A stretch of DNA of 64,000 nucleotides, taken from assembly GCA_027625915.1 (NCBI GenBank), contig JANTQA010000060.1, positions 5,208,001-5,272,000 on the forward strand, read 5' to 3'. The position numbers were made by a program, and so were the translations under genes. The notes below the pieces were generated by a model. The model was not told the origin of the DNA. It was given only the letters and a program-made list of their open reading frames with translations, and searched no databases. This DNA is from Anaeramoeba flamelloides. Taxonomy: Eukaryota; Metamonada; Anaeramoebidae. Of the stretch, positions 14,935 through 27,700 are shown piece by piece; positions within the stretch are counted from its first letter, which is position 1, and the number at the start of each line of letters is the position of its first letter.

Positions 14935-15860
14935 AAAATTCAAAATTTTCCACACAGCTAAAATAGTTAAAATAGTTAAAAGAATCGCAATAATACAATT
15001 TCATTCAAATTGGAAATAATTTTGCTTTTTGTAAAATATGAAAATCATTTTTTCATATTTTAGTATTTGTTTACATTTCATTTTTTGAATTACGTAATAT
15101 GTTTGGTTGGATCACAATTTTTTAACAGCAATTGATATTAGGTTAAAGTTGAGTTCTACCTAATAGAAGAACCCGAATAAAATTAGTTGGTAGAATCTCA
15201 CCATATGATCGATCATTATGACTAATAGAATTTCAACAAATTTAGCAATGTATTTTATTTTTTTTGCTCTCTCCAAATCTTTTAACACACCCATGATTTA
15301 TTGTTATTGATAATTATTTATTTTTTGTTTTCTGGGTATTGTAATTTATAAACAAGTGTTAAGATTTCAAATAGCGAATGTTTCTAATTTGGTATTTCTT
15401 AGGGAATTGATTAAATAAGTTTTTTTTTTTTTCACAAATCGAATTATGTTGTGTTAAAAATTTTGAATTGGGGTTTATTAATATATATATATATAGACGT
15501 ATAATTATATAAAATCCAGTCCACTCAAAGTAATGAAGCCAAAAATGAAAAATTTATTTTTTTTTTAAGAATCAATCAAACATAAAATATTGTTTAATAA
15601 TAAGAGAAATAATGAATCGAAAATTATCAATTAATAAAAAAAAATACCTCAATAAACCTTAAATTTTCAGAAAAAAAAAATGTTAAAAATTTGGGAACCC
15701 TTCCTTGGAATGTCTTGTGTAAAATTTCTCTATTTCTTTCAGAAATTAAAAATGTTGGAAAAGGGTTTTCGAAATCATGTTTGTATTCCTTTGAAAATAA
15801 TTTAGTTAGTCTCAATTTTCAAAATGTTAATTTGGATTTTTAAAACGATTTTTTTTCTTT
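14935..15860 (+). repeat. Dispersed repeat family A, copy 2
   Basis: Starts AACTAAAATTCAAAATTTTC with the CCACACAGC block and keeps the block order of copy 1, without the 700-bp insert. It ends in the 'GAAGCCAAAAATGAAAAATT' and 'AATTTCTCTATTTCTTTC' blocks that also form the arms of the 5786-6982 inverted repeat. It contains the phrase TTTTAACACACCC also seen in copy 3. Apparent ORFs inside are not conserved between copies. Confidence 0.65.
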
Positions 15861-18459
15861 AATAAATGAAAACAAAACAGAAAGAAAAATAAAATAAAAA
15901 TATAAAAAATAACAAACAAAAAGCAAAAAAAAAAATAATGAATTAAATAAGAAAAAATGATCATATCTTATAATTGAAAAAATTTTTGGAGAAAAATATC
16001 AACCAAAACTCATTACTTTGTTCGGTTTCATTGATTAAATTGGCATAGTTTGACTGGATGAGTAGTTAGATTAATATTTTTTGAATAAAATATCTTTGAT
16101 ACCTTAGAAAATACCCTTTCTGTTATCCATAACCTAAATTTTTTTTTTTTTTTTTTTTTTTGCTTAATAGATAGACAAAAATTGAACTTTTATTTGAATA
16201 ATATGAGAGAAATTAATTTTTTTATTTTATGTGATGTGAGAATTTAGAGATCCTTAATTACGAAAACATATTTTTTTTTCAATGTGGTGTTATAATGGCT
16301 GTATAAGATGATATTAATAATTATAAAAAAAAAGGCTGATTGGTCCACCCTTAACAAAAATGATATCATTTTTTATATCTTGAAGGAAATTCAAAACGAA
16401 AAATTATAAAAGAAAAATTGTCAATAGAAGAAATAATAGGTTTGATATTTATTTTTGGAACTCATGGTCTAGTATTAAATACTAAATTTCTCCTGTTAAA
16501 GTCAAAAAATAGTTTAAATTATCAGTAGCAAAGGATAAAATCCAGCCTTTTAATGGATTCTATCACCTCTTTTAAATCTTGTTTATAACTAAATCGCTGG
16601 AAAAATCAAATAGAAAATCCCCTTTTTGAAGTAAAGTGTTCAGAACACCAAATTATTATGAACTCTAATCTTAAATTGAATTGACAAGGCTAAAAAAATA
16701 TTTTTTTTTATTATTCTTTCTTAGCTGGGTATCTAGCATAAAGTCAAATTTTGCACTTTTTTAACACTTTGGAAGAAGATCAAGAAAATAAAATAATTTA
16801 CTTAATATGTGTATCTTCAATTTTTAATATTTAGAGTACTTGTTAAAAAAATTTTTTTTAATTTTAATTTCAAGTAAAATTAAATGCCGAAACAAAATGT
16901 TAAGTATATTTGTTTGATATACTTTATAAAATGTTCAACAGTTGACATTTTGTTCTTACTGTTAATTGCAAAATAAAAGGATCAAAAGTTTCAATAGGTT
17001 TAACCAAAAAAAATGCATCTCAATAAATAATAGAAAACATCAAAGTTCCCAATTCTAAAAGGGAAATCGAATAATTTAAGGTTCTTTTCAGGATTAAAAA
17101 TTATAAAATTTTTACCTGATTTTTAAAAACTTTTTTTACAAAGATGAATGAGTATTTTGTTCAATTTATTTTGAAACAAATAGTATCTCAACATTTTAGT
17201 GTGACAGATAATTTTATGTTGGAAAAAAATCTAATAAATTGTTTTTAAACAGACTGCTTTAAATACAAAAAAAAATCAAATAAAACTACAACTAAATAAA
17301 CAAGATAGTTTTCAGATCTAATTTTAAATTAAAAAAAAAGTTAAAGTGTTGACTTTTTGTATAAGACTCTTATTTTAATTGAACTTACTCTAAAATTTTA
17401 AAATGGATAATATGTTCTTAATTGAATTAAGCACTAATTTTTTCAGACGATTATTCTTCAAAATCTAAGTTTATAACTTAATTCAATTAACCATTGGAAT
17501 AAATTTTTTTAGAATAAAAACACTCTCAACTTTTGAATATCAAAAATAATTTTTGAAATTATTCTGCACTTTTTTATTTTTTTTTGAAAAATTGGGGTTG
17601 ATAAGAGCTTGAAATCAAAGAATAAGTCAATATATTAAATTAAAAAGGTTTTCTAGAAAGTTTATCTTTTTAGTTTAACTTTTTTTTAATTTTACCATTT
17701 AAAACTAACAAAAAACATTTGAAGACCAAATTAGTCTCTTTTGTGAAATAAAATTCCCCATAATTTAGAATTTGTTTTAGTAAATGAGTTAAAACAAGAT
17801 AGTGTATCTAAAAATATACATAATTTTAAGTGTGAATTCAATGATTTTGGCAAAAAATGTTTTCAAGAATAAGTTAAATTGATACTTTATTTATTTTTAT
17901 TTTTTTATTTAGTTTTTTTAATTGTATTAATAGAAATTATTTGATCAGTTTTCCATTTTTAGTGTTTTTTGGGTCGTAGGGACATATTAACCTAACTAGA
18001 AAATAAAAAAGGATAATTCCAAAATATTTGAAATTTGAGATAATTACTTCGTAGGCGTAAATGAAAAGCCCTAGTAACTTAAACATATATCAAAAATAAA
18101 TAATAGAAGCTTTTCAGCAATGCACCGATGTTTGTAACTTTTACTGAAGAAGCCATTTTTTAAAAAAGTTGTTTTTTCCCAATCTTCTTTTACATTTTTA
18201 GATAAGAAGAAAGACAAATGATTGTAAAAATATGTTATTTTTTCGTTCTTTGATATTACTGAAGAAAGATTTGTGTAAATTATCAACCATAAAACCAACA
18301 TAGAAACACCACAATACTTTAAATTTCAATTGTGTAAGTCTCCCTTAAAGATGATAATCATTTTTTCTTTTTAGGTTATATTTTCTTGAAAAACTGATCA
18401 ATGAAAACAATAAATGAGCCCTTAACTTATTTGTTTTTTCCCTAAAAAGTACCTTTCTT
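15861..18459. other. Intergenic AT-rich DNA
   Basis: No supported gene on either strand; apparent short frames are hydrophobic readings of A/T runs. Around 16350 the phrase AAAAATGATATCATTTTTTA resembles the edge of repeat family B at about 28860. Confidence 0.4.
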
Positions 18460-20945
18460 ATTTTGGGATGAGTTTGTTCAAAAATAGAGTGGCTGAACTT
18501 GGAAATTATTTTAAAAAATGATTTGGTTAAATGATCTATTGTAAATATTGTATGATTTGAAAAGTACAGTTTAACAAAGCTGTGTGTTTAGCAGTAACAA
18601 CAAAATAAAAATTGAAAACACTAATTTTGAGAAAAACGAATAGTTCGTAATTAAAATATTAATAGTTTTTACAAAAACAAGAGAAAAATTTTCAAAAACA
18701 CAAACAAAAAGTACAACACATTTTATTGAAATAATTATCGTCAGAAAAACGATGATTGAAAATTAAAGAATTTGTTTTTTACACATTAAGATTATAATTG
18801 TATTATTGTAGTGTTGTTTTTGGATTATTTAAAAAATAAAAGTCAAAAAATAATAATTCTCAATTCAGAAAAAAAAAATTTTCTCAAGATTCATCAGAAT
18901 TCCAAATAGTACACATTGCAGTAAAAAATGAAAGAATAAAATTCTTGGAAAAAAAATGTTCCAAAAATGAAAAATTTGGAACAAAAATTATTTATTATTT
19001 TTGATAACGTTAATATTTAAATATCCTAACTAATTCAATCCAACCAAACACCATTTAAAATAGCAGTTGAATTGTCCCAACACAAAAAACAACATACAAA
19101 AAAAAACAAAAACAGAGCAGATTCTCGGCTTGATGAACGAATTGCAACAAAAACCAACCAAAAACAAAAGGATTCAAAAAACAAAAACACAAGAAGGCTC
19201 GCTGCAAGATTTGAAAATAACTGTAAAGTCACTTGACACTGGTATCCAATTTCGGAAATTAGATTTTTTAAACGAACAAATCTTTGATTCCTCACAAAAA
19301 AAAGATCAACAGAAAAGCAAAATTAAAAACAATTTGAATCTCAATTACAATATAAAAACCTCTCAACAATTACCAACACCAAGAAAAGTTCCGCAGTCGA
19401 AACTCCAAAAAAGTATTAGCCAAAAGCCGAATAAGAAAATGTTTTTGTCTCTCGACAACCAAACCTTTTTAAATGACAAATTTAATGATTTATTTAATAC
19501 AAGCAACACAAAGCTTTCCGAAATAAAAACTTCAAACTCGTCTTCTGTAAAAAGGCGTAGAAGAAGAAATACAACAAGATCGTCTTTTTCACAAAAAACA
19601 TTGGACTACTTTGGAGATGAATTTTAACCAAAAAAAAAAAAAAAAAAAATAATAACAAAAAATTTCTTTTTGTTTTTTCTTTTTGTTGTGAAAATGATTA
19701 CCAGATTGACATTTGCTATTTGTTTTCTGTTTTCTGTTTTCTGTGACTGACACCAAAAGCCGAAAATTGTAATCAGTTTATCAGTTTTTTTTTTCGAAAA
19801 TTTATTTTCTTCGTGTCTGTGTAACTTGTTTCTTCCTTTTTATTTTTAATTTATTCTTTTTTCTTTATTCTTTTTTCTTTATTCTTTCTTTTTTTTTATT
19901 TATTAATGCTTGAAATTTGTGACAAAACAAGTTTTTCAATTATTCCTTTCACAAACTACGTGCTGAAATAGAACAATTTTCAGGGAATGATGAAAAATAC
20001 TTTTTTGTCACATATTTCTCAAATCTACATTTTTCTTAATTATTTTATTTTTTTGATTTGTTTCAAACAAAGAAAATTTTCGTTACCACCATTCCGTACG
20101 AATTATTTTTTCGGTCGTGAACCAAAAAGGATATTCCCTTTAAATAAAATTATCTTTCTAAATTATGCAAACTTTTTTTTTTTATACAAATTCTTTTTAA
20201 TCAACTTAATACACCTTTTGAGCACTAATTTCACACACACAACTTCCCATTCAAGTTGCTGTGACTGATTTATCCAATTAAACGAAAAATAATCTACCTT
20301 ATTTGAGGTTGAACTTTAATTGACTCTCTTTGTTCAATTCGCAAATCTGACTTTCATTGAGGATTCCTAGTTCACCCAAAATACACAATAAAAAATTACC
20401 CAACAAATAAACAGAGAGAAAACAAATTCCAATTAAGAACCAGAAATTTATTGCTGTGGCCAAAAATATCCATACCCAAAGATAAAAATCCTTATGTTTC
20501 AAAATAAAAAAACATACTTTTTTTCTTCTTATTTCAATACAAAATCTAATTCACTACCCAATAGTACCCCAAGTTTAAATCAACTTTGAAAGTAAAATCC
20601 TTGTTGTTTTTTGGTAAAATTTTCAAAATTGTTTATTTTTTTTTAAATATTAATGAGGTGTAAATACAGTTGTTTCAATAACCCATGTTGAAGTTTTTGT
20701 TTGGGTTTTTGAAAATTCTTTGGCTTGCTTTTGTAAGTAACTATTAATATTTTAATTAAGAACTTTTCGTTTTTTTTTGAAACTAGTATTTTCGTATTTT
20801 GTTGTTAATGTAAAACACACAGCTTTGTCAAATGTACTTTTCGAATCATACAATATTTATAATAGATCATTTAACCAAATCATTTTTTAAAAACCTCCAA
20901 AGTTCCTCCACCCTATTTAAGAACCAACTCATCCCAACCAAATTT
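18460..20945. repeat. Inverted-repeat arms (~220 bp each) flanking a small gene
   Basis: The left arm, about 18460-18680, carries TTGGGATGAGTTTGTTC, AATGATTTGGTTAAATGATC and AACAAAGCTGTGTGTTTAGC. The right arm, about 20730-20945, carries their complements in reverse order. The arms are diverged but collinear, and enclose about 2.05 kb including the 19133-19627 gene. They may be two opposed copies of one dispersed element or the ends of one large element. Confidence 0.7.
19133..19627 (+). CDS. Small basic protein with C-terminal PIP-box-like motif, unknown family
   Basis: I do not recognise the family. The first in-frame ATG is at 19133, giving 164 aa. The frame is open back to a TAG at 19061 without another ATG, so a 5' exon joined at the AAAATAG acceptor there is possible. 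The protein is Lys/Ser/Thr/Gln-rich and probably disordered. The C-terminus has a basic cluster (VKRRRRRNTTRSS, a likely nuclear localisation signal) followed by SQKTLDYFGDEF. QKTLDYF fits the first part of a PCNA-interacting PIP box (Q-x-x-L-x-x-F), but the eighth, normally aromatic, position is Gly. GC is much higher than the flanks, supporting coding. It is followed by a poly-A run. Nuclear or replication-associated function is inference only. Confidence 0.55.
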   Translation: MNELQQKPTKNKRIQKTKTQEGSLQDLKITVKSLDTGIQFRKLDFLNEQIFDSSQKKDQQKSKIKNNLNLNYNIKTSQQLPTPRKVPQSKLQKSISQKPNKKMFLSLDNQTFLNDKFNDLFNTSNTKLSEIKTSNSSSVKRRRRRNTTRSSFSQKTLDYFGDEF

Positions 20946-21102
20946 AAACAAAACCTTCACCAAAATCCACAACCACCAAACCTATTAATTTAATCAGAAA
21001 AAAAAAAAAAAAGAAAAAAAGACAAAGATTCCCCGAAAAACTATTTTGCATGTATCTAGTTGTGCTAAATGATTTCAAAAAATTTCAAGTTTTTTTGTTT
21101 AA
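19628..21102. other. Intergenic; possible unassigned exons on the minus strand
   Basis: A minus-strand stretch 20299-20502 reads as a strongly hydrophobic two-span segment (YLWVWIFLATAINFWF) with no ATG. A second minus-strand stretch near 20090-20140 reads GISFLVHDRKNNSYGMVV before a GTAACG. Both have raised GC and could be exons of a small membrane protein, but I could not build a complete gene. The interval also includes the right inverted-repeat arm and a repeat resembling 7340-7470. Confidence 0.3.
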
Positions 21103-21790
21103 GGGACTATTCTCTATTATTTTTTTTTTTTGACCAATTTCAAATAAGGATTTCTTATCTAGAAATAAACTATATTTCAAAATCATTGGCCCATTAAAAA
21201 TCAAATTTTAAAGAAAAATATTTTTAATAATTGAAGTTATCTATTATAATATAAAAATTTCGATTTTAATATTCAATACTATACTCAAGAGATATTTATT
21301 TTTTGTCTAAAAATAAAAGAAAAAAAAATAAAAAAAAACATTTAAAAAAATTGGGAAATTTATTTTGAAAGAAGCATTACATAAAAAATAGAAAATTTAA
21401 AAAATTATTAAAACCCATTTATTTATTCACCTTCCATTTGAATAACTAAATCTAATCTCTTTTTTACATTTGAAACCAATTTTTTCATTAAATCATCTGT
21501 TACTTCTTTCCAATTTTTCATTTTCATTTCCCATTTTAACAAAACACTGTTGAAAAAATAAAAAAGAGAAAAAATGATTTATTTGCAAACTTTTCATTGT
21601 GAGAGGAAAAACTCCAAAATGATACAAAAGTAATTCAAAATTCAAATGCAAGATGGGCCATTTATTATGAAATTTAGAAACATGTTTAATATTGAAAATA
21701 AACTGGGGTTTTAAAATTTAAGTTATTTGCAAAAAATTTTCTTCAATCTCTATTAAATTTAGGTAAAAAAATTTAATAAAGATTAGTCCC
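21103..21790. mobile_element. TTAA-flanked DNA transposon remnant (688 bp)
   Basis: The ends are GGGACTATTCTCTATTA and, on the other strand, GGGACTAATCTTTATTA. TTAA lies exactly outside both ends (21099-21102 and 21791-21794), as expected for TTAA-specific insertion. A 170-bp relative sits at 52269-52438 in opposite orientation and matches both ends. A transposase C-terminal fragment lies inside. Confidence 0.75.
21423..21546 (-). pseudogene. Transposase C-terminal fragment, Tc1/mariner-like
   Basis: On the minus strand a TTTTTCAACAG splice acceptor at 21547-21557 opens a frame that runs to a TAA at 21423-21425. It reads WKEVTDDLMKKLVSNVKKRL followed by DLVIQMEGE, matching the usual end of Tc1/IS630 transposases (W..i...I..LV.SM.RR...VI...G). 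No catalytic DDE/D region is present, so this is the last exon of a decayed transposase. Its presence in a TTAA-flanked element is odd, because Tc1/mariner elements normally duplicate TA. Confidence 0.55.
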
Positions 21791-21794
21791 TTAA

Positions 21795-24729
21795 GATACG
21801 ATTTAAAAATTTCACTTTATTTTCTTTTTTACCTTTAGCAATCGTCAAAAAATTATCTCTTGATATTGGTATACTTTATTTGTTTTGTTGGTTCTTTTTT
21901 GTGATCTATATTGGGCGAGACAAGAATCCTGAATTAAGTAATATTTCCTGAATTAAAAAAAAAAGTTAATCATCCGAAATTTTTTCCCTTTTAAGGACTA
22001 CTTTCCCACCATAGAGGGTTGAGTAATTGTGTTATTTCACTTTCACTTCTCAAAAAAATATTTCACATGGAAGTAATTAGACAAAAAAAAAAAAAAAACA
22101 TTTTTTGTCACCTTTACCCTTTTTTACACAGACTTTTTTTAGTTCTTTTCCAATGAAAAGAAAAATTGAAAATAACAAAAAAAATAATTGCAAAAAATGG
22201 CATTTGGGGATTTTCAAGTGTATTTCAAATTTGAGAACATTTCAAACTTGTAAAAGCAAATTTAAAAAATATGTTGAACAAACCAAGAAAATAGTGTGAG
22301 TTCAGAAAGTTGAAATCGAAATTCTAAAATATTAAAATTAAAATTTTACATGATCTAACAAGACAAAAATTGTGACAATTGAAAAAAGTGTGATAATTTC
22401 ACATTTTTTCGAAACGAAATTCCCCTTTGAAAAATATTACTTGGATTTCATAACTCTTTCAAGTGCTATTTTATTCATTATTTCACTATTTTCACATAAA
22501 AACATAGTCCTTAAATTTTAAAAATTGAAATATTAAATAGTTTAAAAATCAATTATATTTCAAAAGTTTAAGAATGGGAGTGTATTAAAATTTTAAAAAA
22601 TACCAGTTCTCATTGGTTAAAAGAATATCTTTCAGTTTTTTGTTCAAATTAGAGAAAAAATATTTTTAAGGATCTCTTAAAAAAATTTTTAATAATAACT
22701 TGACAAATGTTAAGCATTATTGTTAAAGTATACTTCTTGACGAAAAATAAACACAATCTTGAAAACTTTTCATTTCAAAATCTATTAAAAAACTAAATCA
22801 TTATTTAAAAATTATCAAAAACAACCCTTAAAAACAAAAATTTTCCTAAACAATACTAAAAGTCTTAAAAAAACTATTTAAACAAAACAGGTTACTATAC
22901 AAATTGTTCCTCTAAAGTTTCCTAAACTTTAATTCCGATAAGTTGAATAATGTTTACAATTATAGATTTCACAATTATATATTAACGAATCAACATCATT
23001 TCAAACTGACTTGGTTTGTAATTATTTCATTAATATTTATTTTGTATTATTTATTTTTAAATATTAATCTTTTAATTTGGCAAGACATTCATAAAAAATG
23101 ATCAATATTTTCTGTAATTTCTTTATGCTCATATTTTAAAGCTTGGTCTCCCAAAAAAAAACTTACAAAAGGGATTTAGGTTAATACATAAAGTTAAATT
23201 GGCTTTATCTCTTGGCACCCTATAGAACTATCACTTATGTGAAATTTAAGAGTATACGAAATTGGTTCGTTACTTAAATAACTTTTAGGTTATACATTTA
23301 TTAATTTTGATTTTTTTATTATTATTAACAAAACATTAAATTTTCTTCAAATAAATAGCTAATTATTTAATCTTTTAAAATCCTCTGAAATAAATGTTTT
23401 ATCTTGATTAAGCTTTAATCCAAATTGAAGAATTATTTTTATTGGGGGTTTGACACCCCTCCAAACACCTAAAAGAGGGGGAGAAATCCTAATAACTTAA
23501 AATTTCACATTTGGAAGAGGTAAAAAGTTTGCAAAATCCAAAAATATTAATTTATTATTATTGAAAAAGTTTATTTTTAGGAGATTTAATATCATTATAC
23601 TTAAACCATCTGTAGGAATTTCTCGATAAAATCCTAGATACCACAATTTTTTAAGAGGAACACATTTATCTTGTTTTTATAGTTGGGAATTTTTTTAAAA
23701 AATTATCAAATAAAGTAAGGAAAAAAAAAAAAAACAAATTTAGAAAAAGATTTTTTAAACAAGCAATCGGTTAAAAAAAAAAAAAAAAACCTAATACTAT
23801 AATTTAATTAAACAAACCCAACACCATAATCAAAAAGTTTTATTTAAAATTTTACCACTTTATGGTCTTAAAAAATCACTAATGATTCACTTGAGAGATA
23901 TTTATTTTAGTGCCTGTCATTTCTTTCTTCTTTTTGATCGAATTCTTTTTTTCTATAAACTTTAGGAAATTTAAACTTTGCTTTTCTTGTTCATCGTAAA
24001 TTAATATATATTTCCATGTTTCCTTATAACAGTGTTATTTAGTAACCTCCCCGTAATTCTTCTTTATAAAAAAAGTAAACCCAGCCTTAAAATATGGAAA
24101 ACTTTACAAAAAATTACAATTCTTTTTTTCTATGTATTTACTCAAAATAATCTCTGTTGTTTTACCAAAATTACCAATAAGATCCTCTAAATCAAACATT
24201 TTTTCAAAATATAAACAAAAAATATACACACTAATTAATTTAATTAATCAATTGAAATACAGATTAAAATATAACTCAAAGCTTGTAAAAAACTAAAAAA
24301 TAAATTGAAAATATTCAAAATTTTCTCTTAATTAAACTTTTATTTTTGTTTTTTCACAAATAAGATGAATAATTTTTTGTTTGCAAACTTTTAAAATTAT
24401 TATATAGCACACACACACATTAAAAAAAAAAAAAATGTAATATAATTACAATTAAAAAATTAAAAAGTTCAATAATATTTTTAAAACTACACATAAAAAT
24501 CTATAATCTAAACAAAAATCCAATTAAACAGAATAAAATAGAATAAATTTAAATATAAAAAGTAAGGTAATATTTTTATCATTAAATATTTTTATTTTGA
24601 AAAATGATTTGTTATTAATAATATAGAAATAATACTAATATTAAAAAATTATTTAAAATTATTCTATTTCTGTAAAAAAAAAAAAAAAAAAAAAAAAATT
24701 AAAAAAAAAAAAAAATCCCATTCTTGAAA
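21795..24729. other. Intergenic AT-rich DNA, 3' side of VPS39
   Basis: No supported gene. A frame at 22105-22299 is Lys/Asn-rich, has no homology I recognise and is not accepted. Near 23440-23500 a GC-rich phrase with CACCCCTCC and AGAGGGGGAG stands out from the background but is not identified. Poly-A runs precede the VPS39 stop (24675-24715). Confidence 0.4.
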
Positions 24730-27700
24730 TTAAAAATCATCTTTATAAATATTAAAATTCTTTTGAGTTTTAGGACAAATATGTTTATCTTGTATACATC
24801 CCATATGCGCTAATATTCCATTTGGGAATTTACCGAATATTGAATCCCCGATTCTCTTGCCACAAACTTGGCATAAAGTATTTTCATTAATTTTTAGAGA
24901 TTTATTTCTTTTTTGTACTCTTTCCACTGTTAAATTTAAATAATCTGATTTATAAAGATTTTTTTTTATTTTCATGGTTCTCTTTATCTCTGTTAAATTT
25001 TTCATTACTGCTCTCAAGTAATTAACCAACTTTGAAACTTTAATATTTTTGGGCAAAATTTGAAAAACTTTTTGTGGGTCAATTTTTCGAATATGTCTTT
25101 CTAAAATTAAAAAACTTTGCTCGAGCATTTTTTCATTCCCGCTCTCCTTCTGATTCTCGTTCTCCCCTGCCTCTAGCAATTTCTTGATTAATAATAAAAA
25201 AATATCTTTAGTTTCACCATCCTTATTATAATGCCTGATACAATACTGCTCTGCCTTTTCGGAATCTTTCAATTTATTAATATAAATTTCCAAAGCTTGT
25301 TCGTGTTGATTTATTCTACTTAATAAAATTGCGCGCTCTTCAAAAAGATCATCCATGGGGAAATTTGTTAAGATTTTTCCGGGAGTATAATATTTTGATT
25401 CAAGGATAAAATCATGCATTTTTTTTTTATAAATAATTCCCTTTTGCGCTAATTGTCGTATGTTGTTCCCAGTTTCAGATTCCATTTGCTTTTTAATAAT
25501 TTCGTTTTGCTTTTGATACGACAATAATAATTCATTATGGAATTCAGGATCTTTGTCGCCTAAATTAAAAATATGGTATTCTAAATAAGGTACTTCCAAA
25601 ATTGGCAATTCTTCTTTAAAAAACTTTTTGATTTTTTTTTTTGGTAAATTTCTTCCCAGTGGGTTTTGATCTGTTTTGTTATCAAAAGTAAAAATTTCTA
25701 AACACTGCGTTGGATCAATTTGATAGATTTGCTTCGAATATTCGAAAATTAAATCTAAATATTCATAATTTAAATTTTCCAAATATTTTATAAATTGATA
25801 TAAATTATTTGTTTTTGTGGCTTCCTTTTCAACTAATTCTAACGCCTCACGGTGTTTTTGTTTTGATTTATATAAAGCAATTAATTCCTTTTCTAAATTT
25901 TTTTTTTTTAACATTTTTTCTGTTTCAATTAAATCACATGAATTTTTTAATCTTAAGAAGGGTAAAAGTAGTCCTGGGTTTGTTTTAATATATGCTTTAA
26001 CAAGTACAGTATCAATGATTGTTATAATTTCCTCTTTATTTTCATAATTATCCAATTCACTTTTAATTATTTATTTTTTTTTTCAATATTTGAGTATTTG
26101 TTTATTGGTTAATTAGTTTATTATTTAATGTATTTGTTTAATAATAATAATATTTTTTATTTATTTTTTTGTGATTATTGAATGTGAAAATTAATTAATG
26201 AATGAATTAATTAAAAATATATTTTTTTCCTTTCCCTTTTTTTAATAATTGTATATCTGGTTATAATATTTATTACAAAACATTTTTTTTCCAATATTTT
26301 ACATGAAATAAAAACCACTTTAACATTATGCGGCTATTTTTGTTTAACTGTTTTATAATTAACTACCATTTTGTAAGATTGAAGTAATTTATTCAAATAT
26401 TTTTTCGTCATTTGACTTCAAGTTAAAAATTACATTAATTTATCAAGAGGTATGGTTTTGTTGATTATTATTTAAAGTTTTAAGAAGTTTTTTGGTTTGA
26501 TTATCAAATATAATAAACATCTCTGAATAATAAAAACCCGATTTCATTCTTTGTAAAAAAAAAATATGAAATTTAAAAATATTATGAAATATCTGAATGA
26601 GTTTAGAATTCTTTTTTTAAAACCGAATTTTCTGCTGGCATTTTAGTAAATAACTATTAAATAAATTTAATTTTTTAAGTGTTTTGACAAAAATTTACTT
26701 TCAGAAAATTAATATATGTCTTAGTATACGGGGACAATGTTTTTTTTAAAGAATTTGTTTTAATGAATATAGACAGCTAAATTCGATTAGAATATTGTTA
26801 AAACCAACCCCAATTCACTATTTGAGTTCGACAAACCCCCATAATCTTTTACTTAAAATCGAAAAAAAATAAAAAAATTTTCAACGTTTTCTTATTTTGT
26901 AGTTTCTAAAATCAAAACCATTTCAAGATCTGTCAATAAGGGTTTGAGTTTGCTGGTTTTTCTTCCAAAATTTGAATAAATAACGAAAACAATTTTATTC
27001 TTTTTAAAAATTGAAATTTCATTTAAAATTTTTTTCTTGAAAAAATACAACTCCTGTTTTTTTTATACCGAGTGGAAAACACTCCACCAAAACAAAACAA
27101 TTTTTAAACCAAAATTGAAATTAAACTATTCTTTCCATGTGTTGAGAAAATAAATTGCTCTTTTTTGATCTTTTCTTCAACTAAAAAAAGACAAAATATA
27201 ATTACTACCAAACATTCAAGCTACAAACAGTTTTATTCCTGATGTGTATTTGTAATTTTTGAAATCCATTTTGTAATAAATAATCTCAAAAAGTAAATCT
27301 CATGAATGAAAATGAGTACCAAATCCCCGATGTCTATTATGAATTTAATTTTTGAATAAAAAATTTCACTTCAAAAAAAGGAATTAAACACGACTTTCCA
27401 GTCTTACTCTTCCCTGAATTCCATTTTATACTTTAGAATTCGAAATTGAAATGGTTGTTTTCCAAAAAATTATTCCAAAAAAATAAAATACCTTCTAATT
27501 TTTCGAACAATTGTAGTATTTCAAGACATTTAGTTTTTTATTACAAATCTATTTTGTATCAATCTCTTATGATCAAAAAACCGAGTATCTCAACTTTTTT
27601 AACCATTTTAAATTCACCTTTCAATAAGTAACTCTTCATTCAATTCCAAATTAATAGATTTTTAATTATGTTTCCAAAATAACAAAAAATGTTTCAGTTT

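Noticed and set aside
20299-20502. 67-aa two-span hydrophobic minus-strand frame
   Set aside because: No ATG, no upstream exon found, and next to repeat sequence; mentioned only as a possible exon.
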